Source of the DNA: an uncultured Eubacteriales bacterium
GTDB taxonomy: Bacteria; Bacillota; Clostridia; Monoglobales; Monoglobaceae
Length of the DNA: 10,704 bases
NCBI GenBank assembly: GCA_900550775.1
Contig: URTH01000047.1
Span: 1-10,704, forward strand
Direction of reading: 5' to 3'
The position numbers were made by a program, and so were the translations under genes. Shown piece after piece: positions 6,218 to 10,704 of the stretch; position 1 is the stretch's first letter, and every line of letters begins with the position of its first letter. A model generated the notes under the pieces. It worked only from the letters and a program-made list of their open reading frames with translations, ran no database searches and was not told the origin of the DNA.

Positions 6218-6553
6218 ATGAAAACAAATCCATCCAAAAAAGTGGTTATTATTAACGACATTCATTCCGATACCATTGAACAGGCGATTTTCATATTACG
6301 TTCTGCCGGAGAACCGCAGCACGGCGCATCTTCCTCCGGCACCCATATGGTACAGGAGGCGCAGCGCGTCATCAACGCATACGTAAAGACGGTGGAAAAA
6401 GCACGCTGCGGCGTTAAAAAGCAAAAAAAAGTCCGCAGCGGCCGGGACGGTGCACTGCGGCGCGGCGTTTGCGCAGCCCTGGCGCTGCTGGCCTTTGTCG
6501 GCGCCGCCGTGCTGGTTTCTCGATTCTACGGCTCAGTGCTTGCCGTTTTTTAA
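6218..6553 (+). CDS. Small tail-anchored protein of unknown function
   Basis: I do not recognise this family. The 111-residue product has an ordered-looking N-terminal segment (KKVVIINDIHSDTIEQAIFI, residues 7-26), then a polar linker. A second helix-like stretch (about 43-62) and a strongly basic stretch (61-82, rich in K and R) follow. It ends in one hydrophobic helix at about 83-104. A basic flank before a C-terminal helix suggests a tail anchor with the N-terminal domain in the cytosol. The start at 6218 has AAGGTG eleven bases upstream; an in-frame ATG at 6191 has no ribosome binding site. Coding is supported by the beta-alpha-like N terminus and the composition change at the anchor. A hairpin at 6589-6612 follows. 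Confidence 0.7.
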   Translation: MKTNPSKKVVIINDIHSDTIEQAIFILRSAGEPQHGASSSGTHMVQEAQRVINAYVKTVEKARCGVKKQKKVRSGRDGALRRGVCAALALLAFVGAAVLVSRFYGSVLAVF

Positions 6554-6584
6554 TCTGATATCAGAAATCCGAGACCGCACCCAT

Positions 6585-6612
6585 ACAAAAAGGAGGGCAG
6601 ATGCCCTCCTTT
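6585..6612 (-). terminator. Terminator at the end of the structured element
   Basis: AAAGGAGGG (6589-6597) pairs with CCCTCCTTT (6604-6612) around a six-base loop. On the minus strand it is followed by a T run, so it best terminates leftward transcription. Only three T residues follow in the other direction, so it would end the small membrane protein transcript less efficiently. Confidence 0.7.
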
Positions 6613-6866
6613 CAGACTGTCGAAAAAGTCAGTTTTCAGCAAGATATTGCTTTGAATCAATTGCCCAAAGCCCGCGTCACATCTGCCTGCGCAATGGCTC
6701 GATTTGACGAAAACCGTCAAACCATCGCCTGGGCTTCGGCGCTGCTCCTTTTCCCAAAAATCAAGTAAGATTTTTGGGAGACCCTATATATGCTTTCCAA
6801 GCCGCATCGGCAATGTCGCAATATCTTGCCGAAAACTGCGTGAAATTTTATGCTATATTTCGCAGT
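6585..6866 (-). ncRNA. Candidate structured RNA or structured repeat
   Basis: No protein gene is convincing here, but read leftward the DNA folds extensively. A 21-bp stem joins 6838-6818 to 6650-6630 (20 Watson-Crick pairs and one G-U). Inside it lie an 11-bp hairpin (6779-6769 with 6762-6752, loop of 6) and a 9-bp stem (6739-6731 with 6673-6665, one G-U). The 9-bp stem encloses GCGATGG/CCATTGC (6728-6722 with 6697-6691, one G-U) capped by TTTGACG/CGTCAAA (6721-6715 with 6709-6703). A 5' hairpin ACTGCG/CGCAGT (6866-6861 with 6840-6835) slightly overlaps the long stem. The 3' end is an intrinsic terminator. All three imperfect pairs are G-U only in the leftward RNA and would be A-C mismatches in the rightward one. 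I cannot assign it to a known RNA class; a dispersed palindromic element is the alternative. Confidence 0.55.
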
Positions 6867-7008
6867 CCGCGCTCCATTTTTCGATGTTTTCACGGATGAA
6901 TGCATCATCTTTGGTACCTTGCGCGGGTTTTTTGAAACTTTCACGCCGCGGCGGCCGCGCGTTGTCAAAATCAGAAACCGCTTTGGAATGATCTTGCAGT
7001 GTTTTGGT
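6853..7008 (-). pseudogene. Possible C-terminal remnant of a protein gene
   Basis: One minus-strand frame is open for 51 codons between in-frame TAA (7011-7009) and TAG (6855-6853), without any ATG. Its translation is protein-like (SDFDNARPPRRESFKKPAQG, then TKDDAFIRENIEKWSADCEI), ending in an amphipathic-looking helix. It lacks an N terminus, a start and a ribosome binding site, and overlaps the 5' edge of the structured element by about 14 bases. It may be a decayed gene end or part of a dispersed repeat; I do not recognise the family. Confidence 0.22.
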
Positions 7009-7018
7009 TTAAGTGTAA

Positions 7019-7043
7019 TTTGCACGTGATAAATATGTGCAAA
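7019..7043. promoter_or_regulatory. Inverted repeat upstream of the ribbon-helix-helix gene
   Basis: TTTGCAC (7019-7025) and GTGCAAA (7037-7043) are exact mirror complements with 11 bases between them. Their centres are about 18 bases apart, near two helical turns, and lie 33 bases upstream of the candidate -10 box. This suits an operator; autoregulation by the protein at 7100-7291 is an inference. Confidence 0.45.
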
Positions 7044-7075
7044 AATGAGGTCTGTATAAAAATGCGTTTTGCATA

Positions 7076-7081
7076 TATAAT
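7076..7081 (+). promoter_or_regulatory. Candidate -10 box of the ribbon-helix-helix gene
   Basis: TATAAT is present, but the bases 17 upstream (7053-7058, TGTATA) do not look like a -35 box. Transcription would begin near 7088, leaving a leader of only about 12 nt. Such a promoter might need an activator. Confidence 0.4.
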
Positions 7082-7099
7082 AACGGTTGAGGTGATTTT

Positions 7100-7291
7100 A
7101 TGTTTCAAGTACGCCGCGGTGAGGAAACGACAAACCGAACCTTTCGGTTTCCGAAACCGTTGATGAATAAAATGTCGGTCATAGCCCAAAAGGAGAATGT
7201 ATCGCTGAACAGCTTTGTTGTGCAGTGCTGTGAATATGCCATGGAGCATTTTCAGGCATCGGATACCGAGACGGAAAAAAGCGAAGCATAG
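7100..7291 (+). CDS. Small Arc-like ribbon-helix-helix protein
   Basis: The 63-residue product has the plan of an Arc/MetJ-type ribbon-helix-helix protein. A beta strand comes first (TNRTFRFP, about 11-18), then helix A (KPLMNKMSVIAQKE, about 19-32) and a turn (NVSLN, 33-37). Helix B (SFVVQCCEYAMEH, about 38-50) and an acidic tail complete it. Such proteins bind DNA as dimers through the strand pair; many are repressors or antitoxins. No toxin-like gene is adjacent, since the next gene starts 80 bases downstream from its own promoter. GAGGTG lies five bases before the ATG. The inverted repeat at 7019-7043 is a plausible target. Function beyond DNA binding is not known. Confidence 0.78.
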   Translation: MFQVRRGEETTNRTFRFPKPLMNKMSVIAQKENVSLNSFVVQCCEYAMEHFQASDTETEKSEA

Positions 7292-7304
7292 AGAGTCAGA
7301 GGCT

Positions 7305-7333
7305 TTGACAAAAACGGCGGAATGTGCTATAAT
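7305..7333 (+). promoter_or_regulatory. Perfect promoter of the ATPase-radical SAM-DUF2156 operon
   Basis: TTGACA (7305-7310) and TATAAT (7328-7333) are separated by 17 bases, an exact consensus. The leader is about 30 nt and carries AAGGAGG before the ATG at 7371. Such strength for a regulatory-looking operon suggests steady high expression unless it is repressed. Confidence 0.92.
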
Positions 7334-7370
7334 ATGGGGAAATATGGAATAGAAGTTAAGGAGGATCAAA

Positions 7371-8204
7371 ATGGATCGGCCGCGGGAGATGATAAAATCG
7401 CAGAAGGATTTTGAAGTCGGTTTTACAAGGATTGTGGAGCATACGGTGACGAGTTCGGCATCGGTGATTGTGACAACGCTGGAGACGTTGATGCGTTCCG
7501 GCACGCTGCCGGCAGATTTGTTTGAGATGGCGCATCGCGCAGCGCTGTCCGCACGCGATATGGCGTCCAGAGTGAACGCCGTCTCTGAGCTGTTTGGCAG
7601 CGCGGATTCATTTTCAAAATTGCGCCCGGCATCTTATAATGTGGAACAGTTTATGAGTGTCCTGGTTGAGCAGATCAATCGGGCAATCGGCGATAAGCTG
7701 CGCGGCGACATTATGTTCCATATGGAGGCGGAAGAGGAAAGAAACGCGGTCTTTGACGCAAGGCGGATGTCCATTATCATGTACCATTTGATCGGAAATT
7801 CGATCAAGCACGGCAGAACCGACAATAAAAATGTGCGTGTGACCTGCCGGAGTGAAGCCGGCATGATGGAGATCTGCGTCCGCGATTTTGGCGGCGGTCT
7901 GCCGGCTCGGATTTACCGCGACCCGTTTACTTATAAGGGCGGACTTGGCACGGGCAGAATGGCGGACGGGATGCCGCCCAAGGTCACAGGCCTTGGCCTG
8001 CCGCTGTGTTATAAATTGACAAAGGATATGGGCGGTGAGCTTTTGGTAAAGAACTTAAAAGGCGGCGTAAAATTCACACTGATTCTGCCGCAGGAGAAGA
8101 AGCGGCTGCACGAGCCAAAGGTTTTTATACCCGATACCGCCCTGATGCAAAACTGTATGGCATCTGTTTTTTTAAAGGAGGAGAACCATGACGATAACCT
8201 ATGA
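7371..8204 (+). CDS. Soluble GHKL ATPase, histidine kinase-like
   Basis: This 277-residue protein has no membrane segment, sensor domain or receiver domain. Residues 15-78 look like two long helices, as in a dimerisation domain. Residues 125-240 form a HATPase_c domain with N box HLIGNSIKHG (139-148, Asn143), G1 box DFGGGLP (172-178) and G2 box GLGLPLCYKLTKDMGGEL (207-224). A classical H box (H-E/D-x-R-T-P) is missing; His24 in IVEHTVTSS is the only candidate near the right place. It may be a divergent cytosolic sensor kinase, a protein kinase of the anti-sigma type or an ATP-dependent switch. A perfect promoter and AAGGAGG precede it. The 3' end overlaps the radical SAM gene by 17 bases. A tail of about 37 residues after the ATPase domain is unassigned. 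Confidence 0.88.
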   Translation: MDRPREMIKSQKDFEVGFTRIVEHTVTSSASVIVTTLETLMRSGTLPADLFEMAHRAALSARDMASRVNAVSELFGSADSFSKLRPASYNVEQFMSVLVEQINRAIGDKLRGDIMFHMEAEEERNAVFDARRMSIIMYHLIGNSIKHGRTDNKNVRVTCRSEAGMMEICVRDFGGGLPARIYRDPFTYKGGLGTGRMADGMPPKVTGLGLPLCYKLTKDMGGELLVKNLKGGVKFTLILPQEKKRLHEPKVFIPDTALMQNCMASVFLKEENHDDNL

Positions 8205-8793
8205 ATTTTCGGATTCTTTGTATGTAAACATGACAAACCGCTGCTCGAACGCCTGCACATTTTGTCTGCGCAACAACCATGACGATGTCAACGGCGTGGA
8301 TAATTTGTGGCTAACGAGGGAACCTACATTAGAGGAGATCAAAGAGGATTTTCTAAAACGGGACCTGACAAAATACCGCGCGGTGGTATTTTGCGGCTAT
8401 GGCGAGCCGACCGAGCGCTTTGACGATTTGATCGCGGTTGCGCGATGGTTAAAGCAAATAAGCCCCGATACCCCGATTCGCTTAAACACCAACGGACAGG
8501 CAAACTTAATTATGGGACGGGACGTCACGCCCGAAATGCAGGGCTGCATTGACACGGTGTCGATCAGCCTGAATGCGGAGAACGCCGAAAAATACCAGGA
8601 AATTTGCAGAAGCAAGTTCGGCGGTGAGGCGGCCTTTGAGGGGTTAAAGCAATTTGCGGTTCGTGCAAAGCAGTACGTGGGCGAGGTGATTTTTTCGGTC
8701 GTTGACGTGATGGCGCCGGAGGAGATCGAGCATTGCCGTAAAATCGCGGAGGACTGCGGTGTGAAATTTCGTGTCAGGGAGTATATTGCGTAG
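8188..8793 (+). CDS. Short radical SAM protein, TatD-linked type
   Basis: This 201-residue protein carries the radical SAM cluster motif Cys19-x3-Cys23-x2-Cys26 in NRCSNACTFC. It also has the SAM-contact motif GYGEPTE (70-76) and RLNTNGQAN (98-106). Length and sequence fit the family known as TatD-family-linked radical SAM proteins (TIGR04038), whose reaction is unknown. No SPASM or other extra cluster domain is present, and the barrel is probably partial. In this window no tatD gene is adjacent; instead it lies between an ATPase and a DUF2156 protein. GGAGG lies inside the upstream gene just before the ATG, and translation is coupled through a 17-base overlap. Only eight bases separate it from the next gene. 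Confidence 0.9.
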   Translation: MTITYEFSDSLYVNMTNRCSNACTFCLRNNHDDVNGVDNLWLTREPTLEEIKEDFLKRDLTKYRAVVFCGYGEPTERFDDLIAVARWLKQISPDTPIRLNTNGQANLIMGRDVTPEMQGCIDTVSISLNAENAEKYQEICRSKFGGEAAFEGLKQFAVRAKQYVGEVIFSVVDVMAPEEIEHCRKIAEDCGVKFRVREYIA

Positions 8794-8801
8794 GAGGCTT
8801 T

Positions 8802-9713
8802 ATGCTGGAATTACAGAAGATTACCATTGACGATAAGGAAATGTTCGACCGCTTTTTAAAGAGAAAGTGCAGCCGAAACTCGGAATTTACCTTTACCAAC
8901 CTGTTTATGTGGAGAAAGAGCTATGACATTTGCTACCTTATTTTAGATGACATGCTCTGCATCATGCCGCAGCACAAGGGCAGCGCGCGGAGTGCGACCT
9001 TTCCGATCGGGTTTATGACCGAGGACGGCGGCGAATACGATATCAGGCCGGTGATCGAGACGCTGATCCGTCAGGCGGAGGAAGAAAAGCGGGAGTTTTT
9101 GCTGCGGCTTTATGATAACAAGACGGTGGATCGGCTGGTGACGGCGTTTCCCGGTCGGTTTTTCATTACCGAGGACGTCAACTATTTTGATTATGTGTAC
9201 CGCGTTGCAGACTTGGTGCAGCTTTCGGGAAAGCGGTATCACGCAAAAAAGAATTTTGTCAATCGGTTTCAAAAGAGCTATGATTGGGAGTATCAGCGCC
9301 TCAGTGCCGAAAACGCCGGAGAATGTCTGGAATTATTTGCGCGGTGGAGCCAAAAGGAGGACGGCGATGCGGAGAGCATCGCAGAGGAGGCAGAGGCCGT
9401 ACAGGAACTGTTTGAAAACTGGGACGCACTGGGCGTGCGCGGCGGCTGCCTGCGCGTAGACGGGGCGATGGTCGCCTTTTCGGTCGGCGAGCCGCTCTGT
9501 GAGGACACGGTGGTGATTCATTTAGAGCATGCGGATACGGATTATGTCGGGGCGTTTGCCATGATGAATCAGCAGTTTTTGGCGCATGAATGGCAGGATT
9601 ACACGTATGTCAACCGGGAAGAGGATATGGGGATTCCGGGGCTTCGGAAGGCCAAGGAGTCTTATCGCCCGGCCTTTATGGTAAAAAAATATGTGGCAAC
9701 CTTGATGCCATGA
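8802..9713 (+). CDS. DUF2156 protein (MprF C-terminal-like acyltransferase)
   Basis: This 303-residue soluble protein matches the family of phosphatidylglycerol lysyltransferase C-terminal domains (LPG_synthase_C, DUF2156), made of two GNAT-like halves. Family features visible are the N-terminal SEFTFTNLFMWR (26-37) and KRYHAKKNFVNRF near the middle. MprF enzymes transfer amino acids from aminoacyl-tRNA to phosphatidylglycerol, but they carry a long membrane flippase region that is absent here. Stand-alone members have unknown acceptors, so lipid modification is not established. GGAGG lies eight bases before the ATG. It is the last gene of the three-gene operon and is followed three bases later by a terminator. 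Confidence 0.9.
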   Translation: MLELQKITIDDKEMFDRFLKRKCSRNSEFTFTNLFMWRKSYDICYLILDDMLCIMPQHKGSARSATFPIGFMTEDGGEYDIRPVIETLIRQAEEEKREFLLRLYDNKTVDRLVTAFPGRFFITEDVNYFDYVYRVADLVQLSGKRYHAKKNFVNRFQKSYDWEYQRLSAENAGECLELFARWSQKEDGDAESIAEEAEAVQELFENWDALGVRGGCLRVDGAMVAFSVGEPLCEDTVVIHLEHADTDYVGAFAMMNQQFLAHEWQDYTYVNREEDMGIPGLRKAKESYRPAFMVKKYVATLMP

Positions 9714-9715
9714 CG

Positions 9716-9747
9716 AAAAAGGACGCAGGCGACTGCGCCCTTTTTTT
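9716..9747 (+). terminator. Terminator of the three-gene operon
   Basis: AAAAAGG and CGCAG pair with CTGCG and CCTTTTT, with one A-C mismatch between the two blocks and a GCGA loop. A seven-base T run follows. It begins right after the DUF2156 stop codon. Confidence 0.88.
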
Positions 9748-9855
9748 GTTACGGTGCGGTGTAGGACGGCGGCGCGGCGGCCATCGCCCCTGTATTTTTT
9801 GTCAGAAAAGCACAGAAAAACCTTTTGAAAAGCCATGTTTTTTTTCAAAAAAATG

Positions 9856-9884
9856 TTGAAACGGAGTCTATACTATGGTATAAT
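9856..9884 (+). promoter_or_regulatory. Promoter of the NfnA-like gene
   Basis: TTGAAA (9856-9861) and TATAAT (9879-9884) are separated by 17 bases. The 35 bases upstream are rich in A and T tracts, including TTTTGAAAA and TTTTCAAAA in inverted order. Transcription would begin near 9891, about 100 bases before the start codon. Confidence 0.85.
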
Positions 9885-9897
9885 ATCACATTAGGGC

Positions 9898-9917
9898 ATC
9901 ATACGCATGCGTATGAT
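9898..9917. promoter_or_regulatory. Perfect 20-base palindrome at the start of transcription
   Basis: ATCATACGCA is followed directly by its exact reverse complement. It lies about 7-26 bases downstream of the predicted transcription start, an ideal place for a repressor to block polymerase. As RNA it would form an 8-bp stem with a CATG loop. The matching regulator is not visible in the window. Rex sites, common in front of redox genes, have TTGTGA-type half sites and do not match. Confidence 0.65.
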
Positions 9918-9925
9918 CGAAAAAC

Positions 9926-9954
9926 CCCGCGGCACAAAGCGCGGCTTTGCGGCC
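9926..9954 (+). other. G/C-rich hairpin in the NfnA-like leader
   Basis: CAAAGC (9935-9940) pairs with GCTTTG (9944-9949) around GCG, with alternative pairing of CCGCG (9926-9930) with CGCGG (9940-9944). The two folds are mutually exclusive. There is no T run after it, so attenuation by intrinsic termination is not supported. Confidence 0.4.
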
Positions 9955-9990
9955 GAAAACTCAAATGCAGCTTATTTGGAGGTGCGACGA

Positions 9991-10704
9991 TTGTATAAAA
10001 TAGTGAAGAAAGAGGTCTTAAATCCCACGGTCTCTTTGATCGAGGTGGAGGCGCCCTACATCGCCCGCAAGGCGGAACCGGGACAGTTTATCATCCTCAG
10101 AGTGGACGAGCAAGGGGAGCGGATTCCCTTTACGATTGCCGACTTTGATCGGGAAAAGGGAACCGTAACGATTATATTCCAGATCGTAGGACAGACGACC
10201 GAACGGCTGAATACCTTAGAGGCAGGCGACAGTTTGCAGGATTTTGTCGGCCCCCTGGGCAAGGCCTCGGAGTTTCAAAATATCAAGACGGCGGCGGTGA
10301 TCGGCGGCGGACTGGGAACGGCAATTGCCTATCCGCAGGCGAAAAAGCTGCATCGCCTCGGTGTTAAGGTTGACATGATCAACGGATTTCGGAACCGGGA
10401 TCTGGTGATTATTGAGGACGCGTGCAGAGAAGCCTGTACCAATCTTTATACCATGACCGATGACGGCTCTAACGGCAACAAGGGCTTTGTCACCGCAAAG
10501 CTGGAAGAGTTGATTCAGGCCGGCAACCACTATGACATCGTGATTGCCATCGGGCCGCTTGTGATGATGCGTGCCGTGTGCCGCCTTACCGAGCAGTACG
10601 GCATCAAAACGATTGTCAGCATGAATCCGATTATGATTGACGGTACCGGGATGTGCGGCGGCTGCCGCGTGACGGTCGGCGGCGAGACGAAATTCGCCTG
10701 CGTG
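9991..10704 (+). CDS. NfnA/SudB-like FAD/NAD-binding [2Fe-2S] subunit (5' part)
   Basis: The frame is open from 9991 to the window edge, 238 codons of an expected roughly 280. The product resembles sulfide dehydrogenase/ferredoxin-NADP reductase subunit alpha (SudB/NfnA). An FAD-binding ferredoxin-reductase-like domain (1-98, RIPFTIAD at 44-51) is followed by an NAD(P)-binding domain (VIGGGLGTA, 103-111). The start of a [2Fe-2S] site is visible as Asp217, Cys222, Cys225 and Cys237, in line with the Asp plus three Cys ligands known for NfnA. With a GltD-like beta subunit, such proteins do electron-bifurcating transhydrogenation between NADH, ferredoxin and NADPH; that partner would lie off the right edge. 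The start is TTG, six bases after GGAGGTG, and the N terminus (M)YKIVKKEVLNP aligns with the family start. There is no in-frame ATG near by. Confidence 0.92.
   Translation, partial: MYKIVKKEVLNPTVSLIEVEAPYIARKAEPGQFIILRVDEQGERIPFTIADFDREKGTVTIIFQIVGQTTERLNTLEAGDSLQDFVGPLGKASEFQNIKTAAVIGGGLGTAIAYPQAKKLHRLGVKVDMINGFRNRDLVIIEDACREACTNLYTMTDDGSNGNKGFVTAKLEELIQAGNHYDIVIAIGPLVMMRAVCRLTEQYGIKTIVSMNPIMIDGTGMCGGCRVTVGGETKFACV

Noticed and set aside
6601..6768. A 55-codon rightward frame starting with ATG just after AGGAGG.
   Set aside because: The apparent ribosome binding site is one arm of the terminator hairpin and is only four bases from the ATG. The frame runs through the stems of the structured element, which explains its composition better than a protein does. 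A tiny protein cannot be fully excluded.
6717..7025. A 102-codon leftward frame beginning with ATG across the structured region.
   Set aside because: There is no ribosome binding site, the residues are rich in K, R and S with no domain-like pattern, and another frame of the same strand looks more protein-like. It is probably a shadow.
6971..7504. A 177-codon leftward frame across the ribbon-helix-helix gene and the start of the ATPase gene.
   Set aside because: It runs antisense to two better supported genes and through the perfect promoter at 7305-7333, with no family resemblance.
9898..9917. The palindrome as a Rex (NADH/NAD sensor) site, which would suit a transhydrogenase gene.
   Set aside because: Rex sites carry TTGTGA and TCACAA half sites; none is present in or near this palindrome.
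9926..9990. A riboswitch or attenuator in the leader of the NfnA-like gene.
   Set aside because: The leader is about 100 bases and has two short hairpins, but there is no T run, no anti-terminator pair reaching the ribosome binding site and no known aptamer pattern.

Overview
The window reads as chromosomal DNA from a low-to-mid G+C Gram-positive bacterium of the Clostridia, most likely Oscillospiraceae/Ruminococcaceae. This is inferred from AGGAGG-type ribosome binding sites, many near-consensus sigma-A promoters (TTGACA-17-TATAAT), CCA-encoding tRNA genes, a YabE-type cell wall protein, a TatD-linked-type radical SAM protein and an NfnA/SudB-like flavoprotein. No species can be named from the sequence alone.

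Layout. (1) 1-155: a strong leftward promoter with an A/T-rich upstream tract and a boxA-like leader, probably the start of an rRNA operon that lies off the left edge. (2) 242-1291: leftward yabE-like gene with its own terminator and promoter. (3) A 505-base divergent intergenic region, then a rightward pair, tRNA1(Val) m6A methyltransferase (1798-2556) and rsmI (2553-3392), overlapping by ATGA. (4) 3508-3622: leftward tRNA-Pro with perfect promoter and terminator. (5) 3775-4431: leftward yigZ/IMPACT-family gene, divergent from an EamA-type transporter (4630-5511). (6) 5517-6047: leftward five-tRNA operon Gly-Arg-His-Gln-Lys with a perfect promoter and a terminator. A 23-base exact repeat lies against the terminators of both tRNA transcription units. 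(7) 6218-6553: small tail-anchored protein of unknown function. (8) 6554-7099: no convincing protein gene, but a strongly structured element (about 6585-6866). Its long stems pair cleanly only as a leftward RNA and it ends in a leftward intrinsic terminator; this is my best candidate for an undescribed non-coding RNA or structured repeat. (9) 7100-7291: small ribbon-helix-helix-like protein behind an inverted repeat. (10) 7371-9713: a tight three-gene operon driven by a perfect promoter: soluble GHKL ATPase/histidine kinase-like protein, short radical SAM protein, and stand-alone DUF2156 (MprF C-terminal-like) acyltransferase, closed by a terminator. (11) 9856 to the right edge: promoter, a perfect 20-base palindrome just past the start of transcription, and the 5' 238 codons of an NfnA/SudB-type FAD/NAD/[2Fe-2S] subunit with a TTG start.

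Most of the window is translation-linked housekeeping: tRNA genes, tRNA and rRNA methyltransferases, and the presumed rRNA operon. The parts that ordinary annotation does not explain are the structured element at 6585-6866, the ATPase-radical SAM-DUF2156 operon, and the palindrome in front of the NfnA-like gene.
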